Source: Thermodesulfatator indicus DSM 15286 (GTDB lineage Bacteria; Desulfobacterota; Thermodesulfobacteria; Thermodesulfobacteriales; Thermodesulfatatoraceae). Taken from it: a DNA stretch of 64,000 nt. The position numbers and the translations under genes are program-made. The stretch lies in NCBI RefSeq assembly GCF_000217795.1, contig NC_015681.1:1975244-2039243 (forward strand), in the 5' to 3' direction. This document shows, in pieces, positions 26,753 to 34,484 of the stretch (position 1 is its first letter; each line of letters opens with the position of its first letter). The notes under the pieces are model-generated. The model searched no databases. It had not been told where the DNA came from and was given only the letters and a program-made list of their open reading frames with translations.

Positions 26753-26840
26753 GCCCGGGTGGCGGAACTGGTAGACGCAGGGGACTTAAAATCCCCTGGG
26801 GTAATACCCCGTGCCGGTTCGACTCCGGCCCCGGGCACCA
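26753..26840 (+). tRNA. tRNA-Leu(UAA), probable attachment site of the integrated element
   Basis: This is an 88-base class II tRNA with acceptor GCCCGGG/CCCGGGC, anticodon loop CTTAAAA (anticodon UAA), a long variable arm and encoded CCA. All genes of the conjugative element begin downstream of its 3' end, and base composition and gene type change here. Integration into the 3' end of a tRNA is usual for such elements, but the second copy of the attachment core is not in the window. Confidence 0.95.
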
Positions 26841-26984
26841 GGCTTTTCCGGATATATCAATACTTACCGGTCCTCTTTGCACAATTCCCTTTCACGGAAT
26901 TTCGTGGCATTTCATGACCAAATTGTCTGCGATTTGCAGGCAATTCTCAGGCAATTCTCCCGCCGAGAGAAGGTACTCAGGATG

Positions 26985-27181
26985 TATCCGGACAAAACTT
27001 TTGTCCGGACATTTACAAAAAAATTCTGTCCAGACTTTTTTGTCTGGACACAATTTTTTGTCCGGACAGATAAGATAAAATTTTTTGTCTGGACAGATAA
27101 GATAAGAATAGAAAAGACAAGAATAGAATATATAAATATTTCTCTCTCTAATAATAAGGGCTGAAACTTTTTGTCCGGACA
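26985..27181. repeat. Array of seven TGTCYGGACA palindromes (operators or iterons)
   Basis: Near-identical 10-bp palindromes start at 26985 (TATCCGGACA), 27002, 27027 (TGTCCAGACT), 27041, 27059, 27086 and 27172. Most are preceded by a run of T. Two lie in a longer direct repeat ending GACAGATAAGATAA. The last one is flanked by an inverted repeat of AATATTTCTCTCTC (about 27135 and 27210). The array lies 145 bp from the tRNA-Leu end in non-coding DNA. Such clusters serve as iterons, as arm sites of integrases, or as repressor operators; the sequence alone does not decide. Confidence 0.8.
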
Positions 27182-27334
27182 AAAGTCCGCCATTCCGAAA
27201 GGATTTTTTTGAGAGAGAGAAATATTTTTATAAGCTTTTAGAGAGAAGAATATTTGTTTCTTCCGGTTAATCTCCGGGGCCTGTTCAACGATTCAAAAGG
27301 ATTTTCTCCCGGTCAAGGGAACATTTTACGCATG

Positions 27335-27540
27335 TTTTTTAGCACCGGTGCTAAAAAGACATAGGCGTTAAAAAGACACCGGTGCTAAAAAAGCACTTGA
27401 TCCCCTAATACCATTATCAATACATACTATATACCAATACCAATATAAATATAAGTATAGTTGGTATATACAGAACACGGGTGCTGGCTTGACACACGTA
27501 CCGAATTGACACCGGTGGCAGAAAGGTAATTTGACACCTA
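27335..27540. repeat. Second family of repeats: AGCACCGGTGCT palindromes and TTGACAC boxes
   Basis: A 20-bp perfect palindrome centred on CCGG (core TAGCACCGGTGCTA, 27340-27353) is followed by a copy GACACCGGTGCTAAAAA at 27375. Degenerate copies lie at about 27475 (AACACGGGTGCT) and 27509 (GACACCGGTGGC). TTGACAC recurs at 27489, 27506 and 27531. An inverted repeat TATATACCAA / TTGGTATATA lies near 27429 and 27460. These lie upstream of the partition operon and could be its operators or the centromere. They are distinct from the TGTCYGGACA array. Confidence 0.65.
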
Positions 27541-27575
27541 TGCAATTTTGATACCGATAGCATTCGGTTATACCC

Positions 27576-27593
27576 GCCGAAATTTCAAAAAAA
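27576..27593 (+). promoter_or_regulatory. Degenerate copy of the transfer-promoter core motif
   Basis: GCCGAAATTTCAAAAAAA differs by one deleted A from GCCGAAAATTTCAAAAAA, the first part of the 53-bp core found upstream of the tra operons. It stands 103 bp before the first gene of the partition operon, so the same factor may act on both. Confidence 0.4.
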
Positions 27594-27696
27594 CACTCCT
27601 GATTTTTTTTTCTTCTGGAATTAGAGGCACTTATGTTCAGGGTTGACCTGTTATTCAGTGCGTAAAAAGCGGAATAGCAGGAGGTGCAACAGGGTC

Positions 27697-28545
27697 ATGG
27701 GTGTAATTGTTTACGGTACGACGGGCCGGACGGTTGAGTTTATTGTTCAGAGGGACGGGATTGTACTTACAGACGGAGATGGCACGAGGTTTTATTCAGC
27801 TGATCCGTTAGAGATCGGAGAGGTGGCACTGCTAGCGCTAACTGGTCAGGGCCCCGAGGGATCGAAAGCCTGGGCTGCGGCGGAGGGAGAGCGGCTCTTG
27901 CGTGCATACTGGTTTTTAAGTACGCCCGGTCCCGGGGCATTAAGGGAACTGGTTGCCAGGGTGTCCGCCGGTGTAGAGACTAACGATCTCATTAGGGAGA
28001 TGGAGAGACTTGCTCAGGGTTTTACGAAAAGGCCCATATTCGGTTTTCGTGAGGAACGGTTGCAAATTGAGGTTTTAACCGGCGGAGAGGATTCATCAGA
28101 AAAAGCAACCGGCGAGGGAAGGGGTAGCTATCCGGTATGGCTTTTCGGGCGATTTGAGCTTTCGGAGCTGGTGAGGGAAGCGGCCGGTGCTGCCCGGGAG
28201 CGTCTGAGGGAGGAGAAGTTACGTCTGGTTGGAGGAATGGGCGTGGTTAGCACGGATGATGGCTCGGGGCCTGGGTTGGTAGCCGGGAATGCAGGGGTAC
28301 TCAGGCTTTCGGAGGACATGTTTCGTAAACTCAGAGCCTTTCTTTTGAAGGTTCTGTATCAGGAGTACGGGGGGTATTTTCGTGAAGGGACGCTTTCGGC
28401 TTATGTACCCGGGCGGGAGTTAAGGAAGGTGCGTCGCAGCGGAGAGGATTTCTGGAGAGCGGGAGTAGTGATTGATATTGCCGGCCGACGGGTCAGGTTT
28501 ACCTCACCGGCTGAGGTAGCCAGGCTCCTTATTTTTTTAATTTAG
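27697..28545 (+). CDS. Hypothetical protein, first gene of the partition operon
   Basis: This 282-residue soluble protein of unknown family has no signal peptide or membrane segment. It starts MGVIVYGTTGRTVEFIVQRDGI and is rich in Gly, Arg and Glu, with a glycine-rich low-complexity stretch near residues 185-205. ATG 27697 is chosen over the frame start at 27643 because GGAGGT and a second AGG lie upstream of it. The ParM-like gene follows after 9 bp in the same direction. Context suggests a role in maintenance or replication of the element; nothing in the sequence shows which. Confidence 0.7.
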   Translation: MGVIVYGTTGRTVEFIVQRDGIVLTDGDGTRFYSADPLEIGEVALLALTGQGPEGSKAWAAAEGERLLRAYWFLSTPGPGALRELVARVSAGVETNDLIREMERLAQGFTKRPIFGFREERLQIEVLTGGEDSSEKATGEGRGSYPVWLFGRFELSELVREAAGAARERLREEKLRLVGGMGVVSTDDGSGPGLVAGNAGVLRLSEDMFRKLRAFLLKVLYQEYGGYFREGTLSAYVPGRELRKVRRSGEDFWRAGVVIDIAGRRVRFTSPAEVARLLIFLI

Positions 28546-28554
28546 GGGGTTTTT

Positions 28555-29490
28555 ATGAAAGTACTTGTTTTTGATCCGGGATACGGCGATGTGAAGTGTG
28601 CACTGGTAGACACCGTGTCCGGTGAGGAACCCAGGCTATTCAAGTTTCCTACGTTGGTAGCTCGTGCTCGCGGTGGACTTGATTTCGGAGAGGGTAGCGG
28701 AGAAATTTTCTGGGCCGGGGAGAAGTGGCTGGTGGGAGAGGAGGCCGCACGGGCCGGACGGGTTGTATCAACCACAACGGATGGATTTTTAGAGAGATAC
28801 CTGCCGCTTCTTCTTGTTCGGGCATTACTTGAGAGCGGGGATAAAGAAGGCGTTGACGAGGTGGTGATAGCCGTAAGTCTTCATGATTGGCCGAGAAGGG
28901 AAGTTTTTGAGCGAGCAGCGGGGCGGCTCATGGTAAATGACCGCAGTTATTCCCACCGGGTACGGCTTATACCCCAGGGTTACGGGATATGGCTTGAGAC
29001 GCTATCGCCCTGGGACGGGATAGTTGTGGATATAGGTTTTCGTACGGTGGATGTTCTGGTTTTTGTTGACGGGAAGCCCGATGGCCGTCGCAGTTTTGGT
29101 GTAGCGGGAATGGGGGTGGTGGATTTTATTTCCGAGGCAGCGAAAATACTTTCGGCGAAGGCCCGGGTGGAGTTTTCTCCCGGAGAGGTGGCACATTTTC
29201 TACAGGAGGGCAATCCCGTTTTCAGGAGGTTCGGGGTGGAGGAGGAGCTCAAGTCGCGTGCCGGGGAATGGTCAGCAAGGCTCTGGACGAGTCTTATTGC
29301 GAAGGAAGACTTTAGCAGGGCCATGGCCCTACTGGGAAGGGTGGTGATAGCCGGTGGCGGAGCACGTTTTTTTGTAAAGCCGGATGAGGAGACGGCGGTA
29401 GATATGCAGGTTCTTGATGAAGAGCCTGAATTTGCGAATGTGAGGGGTTTTGCGCTCAGGCTACTGGAGGGTGGCGGTGAAGAAGAATAG
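28555..29490 (+). CDS. parM: ParM/StbA-like actin-family plasmid segregation ATPase
   Basis: This 311-residue protein has the three actin-fold motifs: phosphate 1 'VFDPGYGDVKCALVD' at the amino terminus, phosphate 2 'GIVVDIGFRTVDVLVFVDG' (about residue 158), and the adenosine motif 'VVIAGGGARFF' (about 265). ParM-type filaments push apart plasmid copies. Actin-type partition genes also occur in integrative elements (srpM of SXT/R391). It has a good ribosome-binding site (GGGGG) and overlaps the next small gene, as parM and parR often do. Confidence 0.82.
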   Translation: MKVLVFDPGYGDVKCALVDTVSGEEPRLFKFPTLVARARGGLDFGEGSGEIFWAGEKWLVGEEAARAGRVVSTTTDGFLERYLPLLLVRALLESGDKEGVDEVVIAVSLHDWPRREVFERAAGRLMVNDRSYSHRVRLIPQGYGIWLETLSPWDGIVVDIGFRTVDVLVFVDGKPDGRRSFGVAGMGVVDFISEAAKILSAKARVEFSPGEVAHFLQEGNPVFRRFGVEEELKSRAGEWSARLWTSLIAKEDFSRAMALLGRVVIAGGGARFFVKPDEETAVDMQVLDEEPEFANVRGFALRLLEGGGEEE

Positions 29491-29827
29491 GTACATGCGA
29501 ATTGTCCTTGATGATGATCTTTTATTTTTGAAGAGTTTAAACGGCGTCGGGACGGTGTTTAACCGTGTATTTCGCAGGATTTTTGATGAGATTCGGGCCA
29601 GCGGGGAGGATGGGATTACAACCTGGAATGCGCTGGTTGAGGGAAGGATAGGAATTACGATTTTGCTTGAGACGGAAGAGGGGCTATGCAAGTCCCGGGT
29701 GAAAGAGGCAATGGGTAAGGAAAGGCGGGTTAAGAGGGGGGTTACGGAGAACGGTGAAGGACAATCCCGGAAACATTCGTCTCTAGAGGCTCTAATGGCC
29801 CGTGTCAGGAATTTTGATCTGGAGTGA
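29477..29827 (+). CDS. Small basic protein, candidate ParR-type adaptor
   Basis: This 116-residue basic protein overlaps the ParM-like gene by 14 bp. The GTG at 29477 has GGAGG at the right distance; ATG 29495 is an alternative. It has a likely ordered first half ('YMRIVLDDDLLFLKSLN') and a basic, disordered-looking tail. In ParMRC systems the gene after parM encodes ParR, a ribbon-helix-helix protein that binds the centromere and the filament end. Position and size fit, but no clear ribbon-helix-helix motif is recognisable. Confidence 0.55.
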   Translation: MKKNRYMRIVLDDDLLFLKSLNGVGTVFNRVFRRIFDEIRASGEDGITTWNALVEGRIGITILLETEEGLCKSRVKEAMGKERRVKRGVTENGEGQSRKHSSLEALMARVRNFDLE

Positions 29828-29888
29828 TTGATGCTTCGGGGGAAACCGGCCTCGGTTCACGCCTTACCCTACGTATATGGGACCCCTG

Positions 29889-30064
29889 AATCCGGAAAAG
29901 GCGGCACAGAGCGGCCGGGAAAGGCGGCCCGGGCCGCCTTTTTCTTTTTCGGGGTGCCGAAAATTTCAAAAAATCGGGTAAAAAAGGGGTATTTTTTTAA
30001 AAAAAGGGACCCTTCTCACCCCCTCTCACAGGTTACATTTTCTCCCATGAAAAAAAATTGTTTA
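29889..30064 (+). repeat. 176-bp inverted repeat, copy A: terminator plus transfer-operon promoter region
   Basis: By eye it is identical over 176 bp to the reverse complement of 59806-59981. It contains, in order, an intrinsic terminator (29920-29950), the 53-bp core (29953-30005), a pyrimidine-rich box TCTCACCCCCTCTCACA (30014-30030), and the ATG plus first six codons of the next gene. It ends transcription from the partition operon and would start that of the dsbC-tra operon. Confidence 0.9.
29920..29950 (+). terminator. Strong intrinsic terminator inside repeat copy A
   Basis: A perfect 22-bp palindrome with core GGCGGCCCGGGCCGCC is followed by TTTTTCTTTTTC. It would stop readthrough from the partition operon. 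The same palindrome at 59929-59950 insulates the traC operon on the other strand. Confidence 0.85.
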
Positions 30065-30256
30065 TTCGTTTTACTTATGCTGGGACTGGTATTTTGCGAA
30101 AAACCGTATGTTTTTTCCAGGGGAGAAGCGGTTCCTGTTTTTACCCCTACATGGGTAGTCATTCCCACTGCCTCATGTGAGCAAAAAAATGAAAAACAGC
30201 CGCGGTTTCGTATTCCCCTAGAAATAAAAGTAAAGGAGAAGGAGAGCGGTAGATGA
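30047..30256 (+). CDS. Small secreted or lipid-anchored protein, first ORF of the tra operon
   Basis: This 69-residue frame begins MKKNCLFVLLMLGLVFCEKP, which looks like a signal peptide with a possible lipobox cysteine at residue 17. The rest is short and unremarkable. It overlaps dsbC by 4 bp. No Shine-Dalgarno sequence precedes the ATG (the bases are TTTTCTCCC), so its translation is doubtful. Its first six codons lie inside the 176-bp repeat and are also present, then broken, upstream of traC. Confidence 0.5.
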   Translation: MKKNCLFVLLMLGLVFCEKPYVFSRGEAVPVFTPTWVVIPTASCEQKNEKQPRFRIPLEIKVKEKESGR

Positions 30257-31035
30257 GAAAATATTTACCAATAGCCTGCTTTTTCCTTTTGATAATAGCG
30301 ATTCAGGCAGAAGCTGCGGATGAAAATTTCGTAAAATTATGCAGGGAATCCTTCAAAAGGGATTTTCCCGTATCCGCCGAAAAGGCCCGGATTTTACCTT
30401 CCCCCGTCAGGGGACTATGTGAGCTGCATCTCGGGCTAAATGTAGTCTATTATGCTCCACCGTCCGAACCCGATAAAAAGGGCTATCTTCTTGTGGGGGA
30501 AATTTACACGCCGGAGGGAAAAAATATCACCGTTGAAGCCCGTGAGCGCCTGGCAACCGATGTTGTAAAAAAACTTGATTTATCGAAGGCTATAAAGATA
30601 GGAACCGGCCCCGTTAAAGTAATAGAGTTTACCGATCCCGACTGTCCCTTCTGTCGTCGTCTTGAGAGGTTTTTCGCTCAAAATCCGGAATTAACCGCAA
30701 AGATTACCAGATATGTGTTTCTCTATCCTCTAACGAAGCTACATCCCGGGGCAGAAAAACACGCCCGCTGGATTCTATGTCAGAAAGAGCCCGATAAAGC
30801 GCTGGTTGACCTGATGATAGGTAAAATTGTCAAACCTGAAATTTCTGAACAATGTGATCTTCAGAGTGTAGAGGAACATCTCTCATATTCTCGAAACATA
30901 GCCGGAGAACTCGGTATTCGCGGTACCCCTTTCCTTATTGCGGGTAGAACGGTGGTTTCGGGGTTTAATCCCGGCCTGATTTATACCGGCATTAATCGGT
31001 GGCTTCGCGCGGAGCACGCTAAAAATAAACATTAA
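30253..31035 (+). CDS. dsbC: DsbC-like periplasmic disulfide isomerase
   Basis: This 260-residue exported thioredoxin-fold protein has a signal peptide to about residue 22, a dimerisation region, then the active site DPDCPFCRR (CPFC at 131-134) and the cis-proline loop GIRGTPFLI near 220. F-type systems commonly carry a DsbC or TrbB to fold the Cys-rich TraN, TraU and TraH. Those proteins here are very cysteine-rich, which supports the link. It overlaps the small upstream ORF by 4 bp, and the pilin gene follows after 12 bp. Confidence 0.85.
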   Translation: MRKYLPIACFFLLIIAIQAEAADENFVKLCRESFKRDFPVSAEKARILPSPVRGLCELHLGLNVVYYAPPSEPDKKGYLLVGEIYTPEGKNITVEARERLATDVVKKLDLSKAIKIGTGPVKVIEFTDPDCPFCRRLERFFAQNPELTAKITRYVFLYPLTKLHPGAEKHARWILCQKEPDKALVDLMIGKIVKPEISEQCDLQSVEEHLSYSRNIAGELGIRGTPFLIAGRTVVSGFNPGLIYTGINRWLRAEHAKNKH

Positions 31036-31047
31036 GGAGGTGTGTTT

Positions 31048-31452
31048 ATGGAGAGGTGTCGGTATTTTTTTATGATGGCCGAGGCTGCCTCGGTCTGGCT
31101 TTCCGAAGGGGTCAGGAAGGTTTCTTCTCTGACCCGGGGGATGTCACCTGCGCATGCTCTGATGTTCTTCGTAATGTTGACTTTCGGTCTCATTTTCGCA
31201 GCGGACGCCTTCGCCTGGACTACTCCTACACCGGGTTCCTTTCTCTATGATGTTTATGATCTTGGGGTTAACAAAATTCTTAAAGGGCCATTAGGTTTTC
31301 TACTGGGTATGGGATGTGCCTCCTTCGGAGGATCGCGTCTGGTAGGGCTTCACGACAGAGGCTCCGTTCCCGCAGGTATCGGGACGCTACTTTTCGGAGG
31401 ATGTCTTATAAAGCTCGATTCTATTACTCAATCTCTCGGATTTTATGTGTAA
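31048..31452 (+). CDS. traA: Candidate conjugative pilin TraA (prepilin)
   Basis: This 134-residue protein has a long leader of about 58 residues with a hydrophobic segment ending FAADAFA, a likely signal-peptidase site. A mature part of about 75 residues follows, with two glycine-rich hydrophobic stretches (GPLGFLLGMGCASFGGS, GIGTLLFGGCLIKL). This long-leader, two-helix layout and the place directly before traL match F-type propilin, although the sequence is not close to F TraA. ATG 31048 follows AAGGAGG. Confidence 0.72.
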   Translation: MERCRYFFMMAEAASVWLSEGVRKVSSLTRGMSPAHALMFFVMLTFGLIFAADAFAWTTPTPGSFLYDVYDLGVNKILKGPLGFLLGMGCASFGGSRLVGLHDRGSVPAGIGTLLFGGCLIKLDSITQSLGFYV

Positions 31453-31464
31453 TAAGGAGGTGAG

Positions 31465-31746
31465 ATGATGAACGGGGCGGTAGGGCAGGGTTTCCCGAGA
31501 TATTTACACCGGCCCTATCGCCTCCTGTGGTTTGAAAGAGATGAGCTCGGACTTATGGCCGGTCTGTATGTCATCTCCGTGTTTACTACTTTCAAACTTC
31601 TTTTATTGATACCGCCGGCCGTTATCTTCTTTCGCAAGGAAAAGAGAAAGCGACCCAGGGGCTTTGTCGTTCATATCTTTTATCGTCTCGGCTTAACTTC
31701 TTTTAGAGGTTATCCCGGAAGCTTTGTAAAAAAATTGCGTGGATAG
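31465..31746 (+). CDS. traL: T4SS pilus assembly protein TraL
   Basis: This 93-residue protein has the family opening 'FPRYLHRPYRLLWFERDELGLM' (consensus IPRYLDEPxRxxFWxxDE), two hydrophobic segments and a basic tail. F TraL (91 residues) is the VirB3-like inner-membrane component needed for pilus extension. AAGGAGG precedes the double ATG (31465/31468). traE overlaps its end. Confidence 0.88.
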   Translation: MMNGAVGQGFPRYLHRPYRLLWFERDELGLMAGLYVISVFTTFKLLLLIPPAVIFFRKEKRKRPRGFVVHIFYRLGLTSFRGYPGSFVKKLRG

Positions 31747-31750
31747 AGTC

Positions 31751-32350
31751 ATGAAATATGATGTTTTTTTAAATCGTACGGCCAATTTGATAGGAGAAAA
31801 TAGGCTGCTCAAATTTGTCATAGTAGTACTTGCAATTTCTAATATAATTTTCGGGTTCCTGACTTTCAGAGCAGTATCATATCAAAAGGTTGTATTAATT
31901 CCCATTGGTTTGAAAAATCCGATAGAGCTTACGGGTGATTATTTAAGTGAAGCTTACGTCCTTGAAATGGCCAGGATGATCTTTGATCTGGCTTTTAATT
32001 ATTCTCCGGCAACAATTAAAGCACAATACGAATTATTACTTACCATGTGGGATCCCGAAACTTATCCTCGATATCGTCGCAAGTTTTCGGCTATTGAAGA
32101 CGAGGCTCAAACGGGAAAACTGGTTTCCGTTTTTATCCCCCAATCTATACAGCATGATCCCAAAAGGAAAATAATACGTGCCACGGGCAAACATGTTCTT
32201 CTCCTGGAAGGAGAAAAGGTTGCCGAAAGTAAGATGGCCGAATTCGCTTTTACTTACCGGATAAGGGCCGGACGCCTTTTTATAAAGGATATGGGGGAAT
32301 GGAGTGAAGTCAAAGGAACCATCCCCTCTGAACAGGGAGGTCAAACATGA
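31751..32350 (+). CDS. traE: T4SS pilus assembly protein TraE
   Basis: This inner-membrane, VirB8-like component has about 200 residues. The layout is a short cytoplasmic start ('NRTANLIGENRLLKF'), one membrane segment ('VIVVLAISNIIFGFLTFRAV') and a periplasmic domain. Size and order match F TraE (188 residues). Start is ATG 31751; a GTG at 31739 inside traL is also possible. It overlaps traK by 4 bp. Confidence 0.85.
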   Translation: MKYDVFLNRTANLIGENRLLKFVIVVLAISNIIFGFLTFRAVSYQKVVLIPIGLKNPIELTGDYLSEAYVLEMARMIFDLAFNYSPATIKAQYELLLTMWDPETYPRYRRKFSAIEDEAQTGKLVSVFIPQSIQHDPKRKIIRATGKHVLLLEGEKVAESKMAEFAFTYRIRAGRLFIKDMGEWSEVKGTIPSEQGGQT

Positions 32351-33249
32351 GATACATTTTTTTAACAGTGATGATATTTCTGGCTCTTCCCGTATCGTCA
32401 TTTGCCGTGTGTCCCGGAGGAACATGTACACCTGTAACTCAGGGTCCCGCAAAAACTGCCGAAGATCAATCTGATACTGTCTCGAAAATTATCCCTTTTT
32501 CCGTAATTAAAGCGGCACAGAAAGCTTATTACCGGGAAAAAAAGAGAACCGCGGGTAAAAGCTACGATGTTCTACCCCCGGTGATATTGCGGCCGGAACG
32601 TATTCAATGGATAAAAATTTCATCTACCGATGTTAATCGTATCGTATGCACAAACGGTAAAATTACCGATGTTTTTTATTCAGTTGAAAAAGGTATAAAA
32701 GTTCAAACAGCAGGACATGAAGCCTACCTTAAATTACAGGTAAAGGTCCTTCCGGACGGTAAGGTGGAGTATTCCTCCATTCCGACCGAGGTATATGTGG
32801 TCTGTGGCGGAAATACTTATGGTTTTATAGGAAGACCGTACCGTATACCCTCCCGCACAATTTATCTTGTAAATCCGGCAGCCGATGCCGCCAAAAATGC
32901 CGAACTCTATGCCGGAGATATAGATAAGGCTGTTGTTTCTATCCTCAAAAAAGTATTTTCCGACCGTATTCCCCCGGGCTGGGAAAAAGTAGATCCAGTT
33001 ATTATGGGAAAATCTTTTTCGAACATCCGTCTTCGCGAACTGGCCCGATACCGTATTACCGGAATAGGTATAACGGTCAGAGTTCTTACTATTACGGCTA
33101 AACAAAAAACAAGAGTACTTGAAAAGGATCTTCTGAGATCGGATATTACCGTAAATCCTATAGCCATATCCCTTGAAAAGACAAATCTTAGTCCGTCGGA
33201 GACGACCAGGGCTGTTATTATAGAAAAAATCCCGGAGGTGCAGTCATGA
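32347..33249 (+). CDS. traK: T4SS outer-membrane core protein TraK
   Basis: This 300-residue exported protein, VirB9/secretin-like, has a signal peptide to about residue 20 (PVSSFA) and then a beta-rich chain. 'RIVCTNGKITDVFYSVEKGIKVQ' and 'TEVYVVCGGNTYGFIGRP' are the TraK landmarks. With TraV and TraB it forms the envelope-spanning core. It is longer than F TraK (242) because of an amino-terminal insert. It overlaps both neighbours by 4 bp. Confidence 0.87.
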   Translation: MRYIFLTVMIFLALPVSSFAVCPGGTCTPVTQGPAKTAEDQSDTVSKIIPFSVIKAAQKAYYREKKRTAGKSYDVLPPVILRPERIQWIKISSTDVNRIVCTNGKITDVFYSVEKGIKVQTAGHEAYLKLQVKVLPDGKVEYSSIPTEVYVVCGGNTYGFIGRPYRIPSRTIYLVNPAADAAKNAELYAGDIDKAVVSILKKVFSDRIPPGWEKVDPVIMGKSFSNIRLRELARYRITGIGITVRVLTITAKQKTRVLEKDLLRSDITVNPIAISLEKTNLSPSETTRAVIIEKIPEVQS

Positions 33250-34484
33250 TCAATAAACTCCGGGAAAAATTTGAAAATCTGGATCCCGAAAAGAAACAGC
33301 AAATCATAAGAATCCTTCTGGTCCTGGGAGTAATTATTATTGCCTTTTATGCCTATCAATCGAGAAACCAGGAACCCGTTCAAAAAAAGAAGGAACAACC
33401 CGGCTTTAAAGAAGTCCAGCCGAGACTCGGATACCTGGAAAAATCCCTTTATTACGAGACAACGGCCCGGGTCAAGGCACTGGAAAAACGACTGGATCGT
33501 TTGAGCCTTGAATTGAAAGCCATTAATCAAAAACTGAGTGAGCAAAATCAGTCGCAAAAATCCGATACTTTTAAAGAAATAGAATCCCTTCGCAGGGAAA
33601 TAGAAAGTTTGAGAAAAGGACAACCGGTAAGCGGTATATCACCCGGATTTTCCGCACCTCCTCCCCCGGGAGGAAAATCTTCCGAAACCGTTCGTAAAAA
33701 ACCTCAGATCCTGGGAGATATAGGACATTCCGCTTCCCCTGCGGAAAAAGGTCTTTCCGAACAAAAGAAAAAGAAAAAAAACGGGAGTGAAGAAAGTGTT
33801 TATCTTCCTCCGTCACTGATAGAGGCGGATCTTATTTCCGGTTTTGCCGCACCGACAATGGAAGCCGCAAAAACCGAACCTGTTCGGGCATTTTTGAGAT
33901 TGAGAGATCTCGCCATACTGCCAAATGAAGTTAAACAGGACCTCAAAGGTTGTTTTGTCATCGCCGAAGTACGCGGTAATCTGGCAGATGAAAGAGCGCA
34001 TCTTCGTCTCTTACGTCTTTCCTGCATTGCACGCGACGGGGCTTCGGTCATAGACGAAAAGGTAAAGGGATTCGTGGTCGATGAAGACGGGAAGATCGGT
34101 CTCAGGGGCCGCGTGGTCACCAGAGCAGGCGCCCTTCTGGCCAGATCCTTTATCGCAAGTTTTCTTCAGGGATTCGGAGAAGCATACGAACAGTCTGCCT
34201 ACGATCTTACTACAACGGCTACGGGACAGATCCGTACCCTGAATCCGGGTAATGCGGTTAGAACAGGTGTCGGTAAGGGGATAGCTTCCGCCTCTCAAAA
34301 TCTTTCCCGGTTCTACCTGGATATGGCCCGCCAGGCCTTCCCGGTAATAGAAGTGGGAGCCGAAAAAAGGGTGGTAGTCGTATTTGATGAAGGAGTTGAA
34401 TTACATATCAAAAAACACTGCCTCGGAGGTAAAGATGGCTGTCTTAAAACAAAAGACAAAATACTTTCCCTCGCGGGACTATAA
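33246..34484 (+). CDS. traB: T4SS core scaffold protein TraB (VirB10-like)
   Basis: This 412-residue VirB10-family protein has a short cytoplasmic start, one membrane helix ('ILLVLGVIIIAFYAY'), a coiled coil (about residues 65-125) and a proline-rich linker. The conserved periplasmic domain follows ('FLRLRDLAILPNEVKQDLKGCFVIAEVRGNLADERAHLRL', 'GFVVDEDGKIGLRGRVVTRAGALLARSF'). It connects inner and outer membranes in the transfer channel. Its last 50 bp overlap traV. Confidence 0.9.
   Translation: MINKLREKFENLDPEKKQQIIRILLVLGVIIIAFYAYQSRNQEPVQKKKEQPGFKEVQPRLGYLEKSLYYETTARVKALEKRLDRLSLELKAINQKLSEQNQSQKSDTFKEIESLRREIESLRKGQPVSGISPGFSAPPPPGGKSSETVRKKPQILGDIGHSASPAEKGLSEQKKKKKNGSEESVYLPPSLIEADLISGFAAPTMEAAKTEPVRAFLRLRDLAILPNEVKQDLKGCFVIAEVRGNLADERAHLRLLRLSCIARDGASVIDEKVKGFVVDEDGKIGLRGRVVTRAGALLARSFIASFLQGFGEAYEQSAYDLTTTATGQIRTLNPGNAVRTGVGKGIASASQNLSRFYLDMARQAFPVIEVGAEKRVVVVFDEGVELHIKKHCLGGKDGCLKTKDKILSLAGL

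Noticed and set aside
26985-27181. CRISPR array
   Set aside because: The repeated unit is a 10-bp palindrome at irregular spacing (14 to 86 bp) with no unique spacers of constant length and no cas genes nearby.
26880-27193. Several overlapping ORFs after tRNA-Leu
   Set aside because: They are frames through the TGTCYGGACA repeats and have repetitive, biased translations.
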